Assembly: GCA_021464245.1 (NCBI GenBank) | Contig: JADCRB010000016.1 | Location: 15,036,526 to 15,100,525 of the forward strand | Reading direction: 5' to 3' | DNA: 64,000 nucleotides | Origin: Carallia brachiata | Lineage: Eukaryota; Streptophyta; Magnoliopsida; Malpighiales; Rhizophoraceae | Shown here: positions 24,953 to 36,772 of the stretch, piece by piece | How the letters are laid out: each line of letters begins with the position of its first letter | How positions within the stretch are numbered: position 1 is the first letter of the stretch | Made by a program: the position numbers and the translations under genes | Notes under the pieces: model-generated | Database searches by the model: none | What the model was told of the DNA's origin: nothing | Seen by the model: the letters and a program-made list of their open reading frames with translations, nothing else

Positions 24953-26822
24953 ACGACATTTTTTTAGGTCAGTCGCCGTAACGACGAGGATTGCCATAGC
25001 GGCCTCCGGTCCGCCGGCTGCGTTCACTCTCTGTCCACTCTTCTCTTCCTCACAATCCTCTCATCGGAGGCCCCAAAACCTCTCTTTCCTCTCCTCAGTC
25101 TCTTCATCCCCACTTTTCTCGTTGACTTGCTTTGGCCTTGCCAAGAACTTGGTTCAGCCTCCGCCAGCCATTAGCATGGGAGGTGGCGCACCGCTTCAGA
25201 TCAAACTCACCTCACATGTAACGCCCTTGACATGCACGCTGCGCCCTTTATTTTGTGCATAAAAAGTTTGGTTTTTTATGGCTAAAGTTTGAATCTTTAT
25301 TTATTTTTTTTTTGTTTCTTTTTCAGGAGGATGTGGTGTTGCCTGAGCTTCTTGTAAGTTGGATTCTTGTGTTTTTCTGATGGTTGTAGGCTAACTTTAG
25401 CCATGCATTGGGAGATTTGTGTAGACTTTGTTGATGTTTGATATGTTTTTGCGGTCTGAGTTTAGTTAGATGGTTTTTTTTTTTCTTCTTTTTTGATGAA
25501 TTAATTAGAGGGTTTTATTGATTGGATTGTTAGTCAAGTTGATTTTTTTTAATGCAATGGTTGTTGGTGTTGTGTGATTTTGGCTAAATTTAGATTCTGT
25601 GTACTGATTATTTGGAAATTTTCTGTATTAACTTGATTAACAGACAGAATTCATCGTGGAAATGAAGTGTGAGGGTTGTTTAATGCTGTTAAGAACAAAT
25701 TACAAACGGTTCAAGGTATCTTACGGTTGTGGTTCAATAACAAATGAATTTTGTTTTCCTTTCCTACAATTGTTAGTTATTCTTGTTGTGCTTATATTTG
25801 GGGGAAAATCTTCAGGATTGAAGAATGTGGAGGTGGATTTGGGAAATCAAGTCGTGCGAATTCTTGGTTCTTCGCCTGTGAAGACGATGACAGAAGCATT
25901 GGAGCAGACCGGTCGAAAAGCCAGATTAATTGGCCAAGGCGTCCCTGAAGGTTTGTCAGTCCTGTAGATTTCTGCCCTTGTTTTGGTGTTGATGTAATTG
26001 CAGTTTTCTGAGGTAATCCAGGAAGGTTTTGTGCACCAGACTTTTTGGTGTCTGCTGCTGTTGCTGAAGTCAAAGGTCCGAATATTTTTGGAGTGGTGCG
26101 GTTCGCTCAATTGAATATGCAAATGGCAAGGATTGAAGCCAGCTTTGGTGGATTGTCTTGTGGGAAGCACGGTTGGTCCATTAATGAATACGGTGATCTG
26201 ACAAAAGGTGCAGCAAGCACAGGAAAAGTGTTTAATCCGACGGATGGAGGAAGTGAACAAGAGGTTTGCATCTAGTTCTGGCTCACTCTCTAGCATGTCA
26301 TGCTTCCAATTTTTTACAACTCACCAAAGAATTTTAGTAAACTTACAATGCAAACATTTTTAACAAAACAATTGCTGCAGACTTTCTTATAAGATGTTGA
26401 TTAGGGATGTTTTTGCCTTGGTCTCTGCATGCTGCAACTGCTTCATATATCTATGAAAACTGCATAAGTTATTGCATATAATTTTAGTGCTTTACTGCTC
26501 TATATGCTTGTGTCGAGATGTTATCATTGCACTCAAACTGGATTTTTTGATTTACCAGCCACTTGGAAACTTGGGAATATTAGATGTTGATGAAAAGGGA
26601 GAAGCCTTCTTCTCGGGCATCAAAGAGAATTTACGAATCCCAGATCTGATTGGAAGATCACTGGTGGTTTATGAAACAGAAGATAAATCAGATATAGGTC
26701 TTACCGCAGCAGTAATAGCTAGAAGTGCTGGAGTTGGTGAGAACAACAAAAAGCTTTGCTTATGCGATGGGACCACAATATGGGAATCCAGTAGCAGCGA
26801 TTTTTTCACCTGCAAGATCTGA
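24953..26822 (+). pseudogene. CCS: Copper chaperone for superoxide dismutase, near-complete but broken
   Basis: CCS delivers copper to Cu/Zn superoxide dismutase in plastid and cytosol. Six exons are traceable: 24953-25217 (transit peptide, then MGGGAPLQ), 25327-25353 (EDVVLPELL), 25645-25715 (metal-binding MKCEGC), 25816-25950 (KNVEVDLGNQVVRILGSS), 26040-26263 (SOD-like domain, KGAASTGKVFNP) and 26559-26822 (domain III ending with C-x-C in KLCLCDGTTIWE). Splice sites after exon 1 are GT/AG. Lesions: the expected initiator reads ACG at 24953 with an extra base nearby, and one base is missing in exon 3 just after MKCEGC, so NAVKNKLQTV appears only in another frame. An internal ATG at 25178 could start a cytosolic form, but it meets the same frameshift. 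Exons 4-6 are open. It converges on the P450 at 27075. I call it a recent pseudogene; a sequencing error at exon 3 is possible. Confidence 0.8.
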
Positions 26823-27074
26823 TTAGTGTCTCTATAGTAGTCAATATATTAGGCAACCTGTTTGCCTATCGAAGGGATTGTTGTTCGTGGCTCATGCTAT
26901 GTAACATGTAGGTGAGGCTCTTCATTTTCCCTTTTTCAAGCAAGCATACTTATACATCCAAGTTGAATGTACCACACAGATAGAGTATCACATTTATCCA
27001 ACATAAAATGAAGGCAGGTCTCATTTTTATTTGGGATCTACATTATTAGACTAAATCAGTGAAACGTGGAAATC

Positions 27075-28648
27075 TCAGGCTTGTATTGGAACAGCTCGCA
27101 AAGGTTGAGCCTTATGTAAGCTGAGGCCAAATTCCTCCTCCATGTCCAATGTCCCTGGCATAACCCCATCTTCAAGCCTCCAGCCAAAGCAGTTAAGGAG
27201 TGAACCCAACATCACATGTAACTGTCTTGTTGCTAAAGGCAATCCAGGGCAAATTCTGCGTCCAGCACCGAATGGAATAAGCTCAAAGCTCCGGCCTTTT
27301 GCATCAATGTCCGACCCCAGAAACCTCTCTGGCACAAAGGAGTTTGGATCCTCCCATATGCTTGGATCTCTGCCTATTGCCCATGCGTTGACAAGTACTT
27401 GTGCATCTTTTGGGACTGTGAAGCCACACATTTCTACGTCTGATCCTGCTTTGCGAGGAAGTAACAAAGGAATTGCTGGGTGCAACCTGAAGGTTTCTTT
27501 TATAATTGCCTGCAAGTAAAGCAACCGGGCAATGTCTGATTCCTTCAGCAAACTGCCTTTGCCGATATTCTGCTCTAGCTCTGCTCTGGCTTTTGATAAG
27601 GTTTTGGGGTTGCGGAGCAACTCTGCCATTGCCCATTCCAAGGTGGTCGATGTTGTGTCCGTCCCGCCCGCAAACAGATCCTGTTTCATTAATTATTGAG
27701 ATAGATAGCAACACATGAAAACAGCGAGAAAGAGTAGCAAAAAACGCAAGTTGAAAATTACCAAGAACAAGTGTTTGATGCAATTTATGTCCATCTCCTC
27801 CTTGTTGTCTTCACAGATAGCAAGCAGAATATCTAGCATGTCATTGGATGGAATATATTCTTCCCTTTTCCTTAATACCAATCTTTCTTTGATGATGCGA
27901 TCAAAGATCTGAAGCAGCTTCCCAAAATGGATTTCCATGCGGTGCCTTATGCCCTGTGGATCAATCTTCTTAAGCAAAGGGAAACAATCTGCCAAGTTTG
28001 GCTTTCCTGCCTCATCCATGATACACCTCGCAACCATCTTGAATTCCTTCACAGTCTGACAGCTTGAGTTTGTCAAATCCAGGGAGAAAATGATGCTTGA
28101 CAGGGAACTAAGCGTAGCCCCAAAAGCTGCTTCGCCAATGTCTACCGCTTTGCCAAGGCGGCAGCTTTCTTGAACAACAGCCAAGAGGTCTTGAACTTTC
28201 ATGCGCCGGACATCTTGGTTTGCATCAAGTTTCTGGGTAGTGAAGAGATAAGTGTTGCATATCTTTCGAAGATTCCTCCAGGGCTCCGAGACAGGTAACC
28301 ATGGAGCCCGAGTTTGTGGTGATCGCATGCCGTGATCGAATCTTTGATGGTCCTGTTAGAGAAAAGGAGATCATGCTTTTGAAGAACCTCTTTGGCTATG
28401 TCTGCAGAGGAAATGACCACTGTGGTTACTTGGCCTAGCTTAGAGACATCAAGGGGCCGTGGATCCTGGAAAGCTCGGCCAAGGACTTGTGTGGTTGTTC
28501 TCCAATTTCTAAGATATTACCTATAATTGGCCAAGGTGCAGGGCCGGGGAAGCTTGCTGCCTGAACTTCTTTTGCTTCCATGCAGGGCTCTAACTACTAT
28601 TAATATTGAGAAAAGGCATGGTATAATAATGCAGATGAAGAAGTCCAT
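27075..28648 (-). pseudogene. CYP76-type cytochrome P450, copy A (5' frameshifts)
   Basis: A class II plant P450 of the CYP76 type (family members include geraniol 8-hydroxylases and diterpene oxidases; membrane-bound in the ER). Two exons: 28648-27762 and 27680-27075, with a GT/AG intron at 27681-27761. Exon 2 is intact: AGTDTT I-helix, [19 protein letters not shown] haem loop, and a normal tail ending PLRAVPIQA. Exon 1 has three deletions relative to copy B: two bases near 28549 (PPGPAPWP hinge), one near 28442 (MSLKLGQ) and one near 28303 ([11 protein letters not shown]). Exon 1 is 887 instead of 891 bases, exactly accounted for by these four lost bases. It cannot make the membrane anchor and the rest in one frame. 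It lies tail-to-tail with the CCS pseudogene. Confidence 0.9.
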
Positions 28649-28991
28649 CCTCTTGGCATGGAATTGGGAAAGTTGTAGAGCTTTTTTATCCTTGGGAAAT
28701 CAAGATCAATGATAATTAACAATGATAATTAATGATTATAATTAATATGGTGAACTTATATCTAACTTTTGGATCTATATAATTATTTATATAATTGATT
28801 TTTTTTTTTATAATTGGGAAGTGTGTAGCTCAATCATTTTAGCAAGTAAAATCTTAGCTGGACCGCATTAAATTCTGGGACTTTGATGTCAATTCGATGC
28901 TTTTCATGCCGGTTTCTGTTTTTTTTTTTTGTCTATCACGGCTAATTTGGAGTTTTGCATGTTGTGTCTTTTTAATGACTAATGAACAAAT
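28649..28991. other. 5' flank of P450 copy A
   Basis: Upstream sequence shared with P450 copy B (40543-40810) and, in part, with 47.63-47.85 kb (words TCTTAGCTGGACCGCATTAAATTCTG and GCCGGTTTCTGTTT). It is presumably the old P450 promoter. Homology to copy B ends near GTTTCTGTTTTT. Confidence 0.6.
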
Positions 28992-29000
28992 AAAACAAAA

Positions 29001-30750
29001 GACATAAACGTTAAATTTATCTAAAATTTGTATCGATTTGTTAATTTTTATTTATAATATTTTTTTTGTGTAAAAATTGGTTCATTACGTTATCTTCGTT
29101 ATAATAATTTTATACAATCGTTACTTTACCTGTTAGGTTGGTTGACTTGGTAATTAACGAAGTGTCATGTCAGCCAATTTCTCTCTCACTAGTTGTCACG
29201 TTATCAAATAATGAAGACGTGACATAAAGATTAATTTTACCAAAAACTTATGTTAATTTGTCGGTTTTTATTCATAACATTTTTTTTTGTAAAAATCAGT
29301 ACAAAACATTTTCTCTTTCGCACAATTATACTCAATAGTCAACTTTTCCATTAATTACGCTCACGTGGCAACTGATAGCGTACCATGTCAAGAAAGTTGT
29401 ACCTAATCAACTATCACGTTATCTTAAGTTAATAACGTGACAGCTGCCACGTTATCTCAAGGTAACAACGCGACTGTTTTTATTTTTTAAAAATCTAAAA
29501 ATATATTTTTAAAATATGTTGATATTTAATTAAAAATAAACTCAATTTAATTTTCTAACAAAAAAATATGTTTGATAAAAAGTAAAAAAAAGAACCTAAT
29601 CTAAAATCAATTTTATTTAATAAAATCGAAACTTTTCAAATAAAAAACTCTTCTAAAGTTAATTTTATTTAATAAAATCAAAATTTTTTAAATTCAAAAC
29701 CCTTCAAGCAGCAACCATTTTTATTTTAAACTTTTCATTAATCTGAACAATGTTTTTTGTTAGAAAATTAAATTAGGTTCATTTTTAATTAAATATCAAC
29801 ATATTTTGAAATTCTTTTTTTAGATTTTTGAAAAAAAAAACTACGTCATTTTGACGGAACACCACGTCAACAAAGTTGTACCCAATTAGCTGCCACGTCA
29901 TCAAAAGTTGATAATATTTTTTTTTTTGAAAATCTAAAAAAAATTCAAAATATATTGATATTTAATTAAAAATAAACCTAATTTAATTTTCTAACAAAAA
30001 AATTTATTCAGGTTAATGAAATGTTTAAAATAAAAATAGTTGCTACTCGAAAGATTTTGAATTTGAAGGATTTTGATTTTATTAAATAAAATTAACTTTA
30101 GAAGGGTTTTCGATTTGAAGAGTTTCAATTTTATTAAGTAAAGTTGAATTTAAATTGAGTTGCTTTTTTAACTTTTCATCAAACTAAATTTTTTTGTTAG
30201 AAAATTAATTGAGTTCATTTTTAATTAAATATCAACATATTTTTAAAATCTCTTTTTAGATTTTTGAAAAATTAAAAAAATCACGTCATTGCCTTGAGAT
30301 GACGTGGCAGCTGTCACTTTATCAACTTGAGATGACGTGATAGCTGATTGGATACAACTTTACTGACGTGGTGAGTCGTCAATTGCCACGACAGCGTAAT
30401 TAATGAAAAAATTGATTATTGAGTATAATTGCGCGACGGAAAATTTTTTATACTGATTTTCAAAAAAAAAAAAGTTATGGATAAAAATCCACAAACTATC
30501 ATACGTTTTGGGTAGAATTAATCTTTATATCACCTCATTATTATTTGATGACGTAGCAGTAAGTAGGAGAAAAATTGGCTAACGTAGCACGCCGTTAATT
30601 GCCACGTCAGCCAAGTTAACAAATAAAGTAACGGTTGGGTAAAATTATTATAACGGAGATAACACATTGGATCGATTTTCACACAAAAAAATTTTATGAA
30701 TAAAAATTAACAAATCAACAAAAATTTTAGGTAAATTTGACCATTATGAC
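29001..30750. mobile_element. Long-inverted-repeat element (Mutator/foldback type)
   Basis: A 1750-bp element whose two ends are long inverted copies. The left end starts GACATAAACGTTAAATTTAT and the right end, read on the other strand, starts GTCATAATGGTCAAATTTAC. The match continues for several hundred bases (GTTATAATAATTTTA, CATCAAATAAT, AAAGATTAATT). The flanks resemble a 9-bp target duplication (AAAACAAAA left, AAACAGAAA right; AAACAAAAA at the related copy at 46.4 kb). There are further inner inverted repeats and no transposase. The terminal repeats are dense in CACGTCA/ACGTGGCA words. Long termini plus 9-bp duplication suggest a non-autonomous Mutator-like element. Confidence 0.7.
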
Positions 30751-30764
30751 AAACAGAAAAGATA

Positions 30765-31110
30765 AAGCAAGAGCACTGCACAACGAAAGACGAACTCAAA
30801 GCAGTAAAGCCGCCTCTAGGAAAAGCCACGCGAGTAAAATCAACTTGGGGCAAATGAGACAATCCTGGAGGAGGCCGGTTCCAAACATGCAAAGGAATCT
30901 CTTCTGAGTTGCCAAGATTAACCAAAAAAAGAAAAGCAGCGCGACAATTCCCTTCTGGAAGAGTGTGTTGAGGCTTTACTTTCCATGGATCGCGGGGAAG
31001 ATGAACACTATCTCCAATAAGAGATCGGTTGAAACCCTTTTTACATATTTTAGCACCCGGGATTTGTGGAGAAAACGTGCAAATTATAATCACTGAGCTT
31101 ATAGTAAGTT
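30765..31110 (-). pseudogene. Unidentified coding remnant
   Basis: About 100 residues are open on the minus strand and look like real protein (LPRDPWKVKPQHTLPEGNC, FLFLVNLGNSEEIPLHVW, NRPPPGLSHLPQVDFTRVAF), with codon use unlike the AT-rich surroundings. I do not recognise the family. Both ends run into non-coding sequence: the long-inverted-repeat element adjoins its 3' side. Shorter pieces of the same sequence occur at 47895-47925 (its 3' end) and 49310-49421 (its 5' end). It is probably a fragment of a gene that was part of the duplicated block. No start codon can be assigned. Confidence 0.4.
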
Positions 31111-31114
31111 TCAC

Positions 31115-32142
31115 TTAACCGTTGATGATGAACCAAAAAAAATTAATAAGGATACCGACCAAATTAATAAGTTTTATTCATGAGAGTGGTTAGTTGCTAT
31201 TAAACCTATAATAAAGTATTCTCCTTTAATAAATCTAACAACGAGGCCAACATGTAGTTTCAATTCTCTGTGACGTTGATAGGTATCACTCTAGTTTCTA
31301 TTTTTATTATCATAAAAATAATAAAAAGAATAATTTTCATGCTTTCTATGAAGATAATATTTTTAGTGGGGTAAAGATACAGTATCTCGACTTAATTGAG
31401 TTAATCAACTTGTTTTTGTTGTTAAGAGAAATGGTGAGTTCAACTTAACTTTTCCAAATATTCACAATTCTTAAATGTTTAGGTCATTTTTTTTGTAAAT
31501 TTGGGATATATAATATTTTTATACAGTGTCTTGAAATTTGATCTCTCCTCTATATTCTCCTTAACATTTAACAAATTAATTATTAATTATTTTTACATTA
31601 AAAATAAAAAATATATATATAGGGTAGAGATTTTTGCAGGAGCAGTCCACTCACCTCCTGGCTTCAGAGCTTCCCTGGCCACCGTCTGAAGGCCCACTTA
31701 ATTAGAATCGCTACTGTACTTGAATTAATAAATCCCCATATTGATTTGATTGAATTTTCTTTCTAGTTTCGATACAGTTCCAACTTTCAAATGCTTGTCT
31801 AAATCTTGAAGTTTCAATAAGCATTTTTTTTGTTTTATTTGTTCAAGTTTCAATAAGCATTTAAATTTAAGAAATAACTAACAGTTTCACAATTTATTTA
31901 ATATAATTTGATAATTTATTTATATTTTTTAAAAATTTTAATTATTTAATAATTTATATTATTTTATTACCACCTACATATTATTATTTAGAATTTGTTA
32001 AATTTTTTAGTACATCGGTAATGAGATCATTAAATGTTACATGCCTTTATTATTTCAAAAATGTTTGTGGTAAAATAAAAATTTTAAAAATAATATCTAA
32101 ATTATAATATTCAGTATATTTTGTAAAATTAAAATAATAAAA
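31115..32142. other. Intergenic flank that serves as empty-site reference
   Basis: No gene. This stretch is the undisturbed paralogue of 50.7-53.7 kb: the words TAGTAAGTTTCACTTAACC, GCAGTCCACTCACCTCCTGG, GATACAGTTCCAACTTTC and AATCTTGAAGTTTCAATAAG recur there in the same order, but are separated by insertions. From about 32040 it matches 12.9 kb. Confidence 0.6.
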
Positions 32143-32420
32143 TGAGGCTGATCAGAGAGATGACCAGCATCTTTGCTAACAATCTTCATGCTTTTTTCTT
32201 CATGGCAGGCATGAGAACTGGAAAAATGCCTTCAGTTTGTGTTACTATAGACACTGGTTGATCAACGCATGTAGTCGGCAGGCATTTTGATAGCTTGAAG
32301 CTCCACAATTTATGAAAGAGTTTTTTGGGACATGTCCAAAACTTGTACAATTAAAAGGATATGAACTGGGTTGGCATTTGCTGTATGAATGAGGAGTTAA
32401 TACCAAAGCAGCCATAGAAA
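32143..32420 (-). pseudogene. Subtilase 5' end remnant (leader plus signal peptide)
   Basis: Only the start of a subtilase is left: the ATG at 32212 (MPAMKKKA) is followed by an in-frame TGA at codon 9, then a signal-peptide-like frame ([14 protein letters not shown]) that breaks off at about 32143. The leader to about 32420 matches the leader of the pseudogene at 17755-17960 (ACTGGTTGATCAACGCATGTAG). It is the detached 5' end of one of the duplicated subtilases, possibly of the 5'-truncated copy at 34.7-35.8 kb. Confidence 0.75.
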
Positions 32421-34385
32421 TTATGACATAAATTGTCTGATAAAAAGTAAAAGTTGTGTATTAATTATCACTGGACTGGACGTGATAGTTTAATTGTGTT
32501 CTAATATATTTTTTTCAGTATTAATCTGAATTTGAGTATATGCGTCCGCACTCTCTCCTCGTAAATAGCTGAAGTAGTTAAAAAGTGGAGCACAACGATA
32601 AATTTTAAACTCGTTAATACTGTAGTTGAGTTTATAAAAGATTCATTTTAAATTTAATAGTATTTTGGTAGGGGGTTATTCCTATTAAAATATTGAATAA
32701 AGAGCTAATAACTTCAAAATTAATTTCAGTTCAAAGAGTTAATAACTATTATATCTACAAAGTGATTTTTTATTTAATATAAAAAAAAACAACAAACTTG
32801 TGTATTAATTGGCATCTTCCCTCCTGTCATACTAAATTAGTTAGATTTTTGATACAGGCAAACAAACATGTGAAAGTTTGAGCTCCAGCACTTGTTCAAG
32901 CAGTTGGAGCTTGTGAAGTTTGAACCCAGGTATTTACCCAAGCAGTTGGAGTTTGTAACTTCAATTAGCCAAATGAAGGTTCGAATCTCTACTTAACAGC
33001 TCGCCCCTCTCTCTCTCGCTTTTTAATAGAGCTTTTCTAGCCACTAAGCTAGCTAACGAAAAAAAACATATGAAAGTTCAAGCAGGCTAAATATTAGCAC
33101 GAACTGGTTTGAAAACTCATATTCGCTTGCTTGGATTTAACTTTTGTATTTGGGTTCTTTAATTGGGCAGGCACCTAAATCAAAAGCCAAGATTTTTCAG
33201 CCCTCAAAATTTTGTTGTTTTTCATAGACAGGAACAAAACAAGGCACATCCCACACAACACCTCTTTGGACTTGAAAAATGAAAAGGAGAGTGAAGGCTG
33301 GCGTTATTGGCACGCTGAAGTTTGTAAAAGACAACTTTTTTTTGTTTTTTGATTAATCGCCTATGAGTTGGATTCAAATTTGAGACTTTTAATCTAAAAA
33401 TTAACTCTAATATTTGTTAAAGAAACAGTTTTGTAAATATTGTTTGAAGTCTATAAAGCGCTTCTATTTCTTTTGACTATTAACTAGAAGTTCAAATGTC
33501 GGCTGAATTTCTAGTGCAAGCATGAACTATCTACCTTTGCTTAAATCTAACACGCTGGCTATTTACAATGTGATGTTTTTCTCTAGAAGCAACATGTTGA
33601 AAAAACAGCTAAATGACCCTAGTCTCCAAGGAATGACACCTTTTCTAAATTTTTCTATTCAACTTTCGCTGTTTTCATAAAGGGAAAAATTAGGCCGACC
33701 GGGAGCATCCACGGGGAGCGGACGAGTGAGAATTAAAACAAAAAAAATAAAATTACCCTTAACCCAACTTTTTATTAAAAACAAAAAAAACAACTTTTTC
33801 GAGTGTTGTGTTCGGGGACTCCTCAAAATTCTCCATCCCTATAGCGGCACTCTTCATAAATCAAAATCATATGTTGCGATTTTTAGAAGACCAAAGAAAT
33901 TTCCATTAAAGAGAATATAACTTCTACTCTTATGGGAGACAGTAATTCAATTATCCTTACAAAAAGAAATTTGTGAGTTTCACAAGGAATTTCAAAAAAT
34001 TTTAACCTAATGTGGAACATTAAATAGCTAAATTAAGAAAATAGATACCGTTGAATGAAACTGTATTACTACTCTAAAACTATTTAAACGAAACTACGTA
34101 ACGGTGCTCTTTTCCTAATTTACCTTGACTTAAGATTTCAAAAGATTTTTAAATTATGATTCAAGTTAACAATCTCAAATAGATAAAGGTATAAGGAAGG
34201 ATCATATAAAAGTAGTCTAAATCTTGTAGTGATAATGGCACAGATTGCTCGCAAACTTTTCACATTTCACGTCCAAACGGCAAGATCCTTAGCAAGATTG
34301 ACTTAATTATAAAATATCATAGTAATATACACAAATATTATACAAATTATCGTATAAAATATGGTATATCATTAAACAAATTAGG
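32421..34385. other. Intergenic with SINE; duplicated flank
   Basis: No gene. It contains a SINE (annotated separately). From about 33850 to 34380 it is a diverged duplicate of 18140-18730 (CATATGTTGCGATTTTTAG, GGCACAGATTGCT), so it marks the start of the repeated block. The remainder is AT-rich and unassigned. Confidence 0.45.
32889..33064 (+). mobile_element. SINE with 14-bp target duplication
   Basis: A 176-bp insert lies between AACATGTGAAAGTT (32875-32888) and AACATATGAAAGTT (33065-33078), one transition apart. It has a B-box-like GGTTCGAATCTC near its 3' half and ends in an A run. This is the structure of a tRNA-derived SINE. Two halves share the word AAGCAGTTGGAG, an internal partial duplication. 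Confidence 0.65.
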
Positions 34386-34500
34386 CAAATTTCATTCGTC
34401 GGTCACTTGCAGACCTGGGAACATTAAATTAAATGTTAATAAGATAGAAGAAGCCTTCTTCCAGGGCAGCAAAGAAAAATGTATAGCGGAGATACAAGGA
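34386..34500 (+). pseudogene. CCS: CCS last-exon remnant (second copy)
   Basis: The same chimaeric remnant as at 18842-18966: corrupted CCS exon 6 sequence (GAAGAAGCCTTCTTCCAGGGC) runs directly into the common subtilase 3' trailer. Both copies share the odd AAAGAAAAATGTATAGC junction, so they descend from one rearrangement that was then duplicated with the adjacent subtilase. Confidence 0.6.
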
Positions 34501-34721
34501 TGACATCTATCCAATAAACAACATGAGAGCAGGTCTCATTATACAACTTGTTCTAGAACAAGGAAAATGAAATCATTTATACCACAACACACCAACACAT
34601 TCAGCATTAATAAGAATTTCACACCAAAGGAAATAGAAACACATTCAGGCACCAGATCATGAAAAGAGTCTAACTTATGCAGGCTGGCATAAGCCCTGGC
34701 TCCCAGGCTTGTTCATGGTTA

Positions 34722-35787
34722 ATATATGACAGTAATTGGACTCCTGACAATACGCAAATTGAACTTCTAAATCAGGTATCCTTGAGCAAAACCCAATGTC
34801 ATGTTCCCATTTTTGCTGAATGTCACTGAGCACTTTGCTTTCTGGTTCACCTCTGTGAAATTTAACACATTAGGTGTTACTAGAACATCTACTTCTTCTG
34901 GGGCAATAATCTCATGTCTGTATGATGAGTTTGGCTCCCCAACATTAGTTACTATTCTTGTGTATGTCTATGGATTAGATCCCGGTATTATAGAGAATAA
35001 AGGGTAAATTAACTGAGCTTCAGGTATGCTGTTGTAGTTTGAACACTTCACAGTTCGTTGCATAAGTCCCACCTTTTCATCCGAATAATTCAGGCCACAT
35101 AAGTAAGGAATATAATCATCAGGATGGATATCATATATAAGGCCTGCATCATTAACTTTTGATGCATTCACATGGCCTGCTCCCATAACAGAGGCACTAG
35201 CTGGAACAAACTGTTGAACATATAGTTGATCAGAAATTGGCTTGCCTCCAAGGTTAAGTATATCAGCAGTGGTCATAATGGCTGACTTGATGGTAGCCGG
35301 TGACCATTCAGGGTGTGTGCTTTTCAGCAGAGCTGCCATCCACTAGATGAGGACAAGACATTGAGGTGCCTGATATCACATCGAATGGCCCTGGTGAATT
35401 GGAGATATCGTCAACAGAATTTGGCCAAGCAGCTAAAATGTTCACACCAGGCCCTACAACATCCGGTTTCAAGATCCCAGGGCTTGCCATGCTAGGACCT
35501 CATGAGGAAAAAGAAGCAACCCGAGGAGCCTCTGGCAAACCATACACAGTTCTGCCAAATATGATTGAAGCCTCCGGCGATGAGGTGGAATTTATATAGG
35601 CCTGGATAGCTTGTCCAGCCTCATAAGTCACATCAGTGCTGGTAAGACATGAGCCAGGGCGCTGGTGACATAGCCCAAACGAATGTCATTAATTAGGATC
35701 ATAGCAGCACCGCCATTGTCCTTTGCTTCTTGACCTTTAGGTATATCGACTGCATCCACTCCACCACCCCGGCAGAGTACTATCTTG
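34722..35787 (-). pseudogene. 5'-truncated SBT1 subtilase fused to CCS
   Basis: Only the part from the PA insert to the C-terminus remains. It is closest by eye to the intact gene at 19196-21433. Lesions include a stop in SFSSRGP (about 35500), a missing base near 35338 inside the LSGIAALLK stretch, a missing base near 35633, and TAG for Gln in QTYTR at 34968-34970. The Ser motif SGTSMSCPH survives. At about 35787 (GTACTATCTTG) the subtilase stops and CCS intron 3 begins, on the opposite strand; the N-terminal half is absent. It is a dead gene and a clean marker of a rearrangement. Confidence 0.9.
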
Positions 35788-36348
35788 GTTGTACTTTATT
35801 TTGAGGGAAAAACTTCAGGAGCGAAGAATGTGGAGGTGGACTTGGGAAACCAAGTCGTGCGAATTCTTGGTTCTTCGCCTGAGAAGACAATGACAGAAGC
35901 ATTGGAGCAGACCGGTCGAAAAGCCAGATTAATTGGCCAAGGTGAAGGTTTGTCAGTCCTGTAGATTTCTACCCTTGTTTTGGTTTTGATATAATTGCAG
36001 TTTTCTGAAGTAATCCAGGATCATTCTGTGGGTCAGACTTTTTGGTGTCTGCTGCTGTTGCTGAAGTCAAAGGTCCGAATATATTTGGAGTGGTGCGTTT
36101 CGCTTAAGTGAATATGCAATTGGCAAGGATTGAAGCCAGCTTTGGTGGATTGTCTCCTGGGAAGCATGGTTGGTCCATTAATGAGTACGGTGATCTGACA
36201 AAAGGTGCAGCAAGCACAGGAAAAGTGTTTAATCCAACAGATGGAGGAAGTGAGCAAGAGGCATGCATCTAGTTCTGCTTCATTCTCTATTATGTAATGC
36301 TTCCAATTTTTGCTACAACTCACCAGGAAACTTTAATAACCTTACAAT

Positions 36349-36772
36349 TGAAGGAAAATATGAGTTTATGACTTTAGATTGAAACTGAAAAATTTCAGCA
36401 GAGTAGGAAAGAAAAACAGTGGAAGCATTGCTGCAAAAACTGCAGCAGAGAAAGAAATGAAAAATGGGAAATCACAGCAAAAGGTGAAGCCAAAAGGCTT
36501 AGTTTTCATTGATTCATATGCTTCATTATATAGGAATTTACACAAAGTATGATATGATTAAGATAAGACAAGTCTTCCACAAGTCCACTAGCTTAAGCAA
36601 GCCAATTTGACAGATTTTTACCTAATCCCACTAACAAAAACAGCTTTAGAAGATATCATTACACATGTCATTCATCACTAACTATTGGTAACAATCCAAC
36701 CCAAAACATTTCATTTAAACTAAGATCTTTTGCTTGTAGTTTGAACAGCAAGGGAAGCTAGGAATCCTAACA
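36349..36772 (-). repeat. LTR (downstream LTR on the element's strand)
   Basis: 424 bp, TG...CA termini. It carries a TATA-like TATATAA on the minus strand (about 36526-36532), which is a plausible LTR promoter. No difference from the other LTR was seen on base-by-base reading. Confidence 0.95.
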
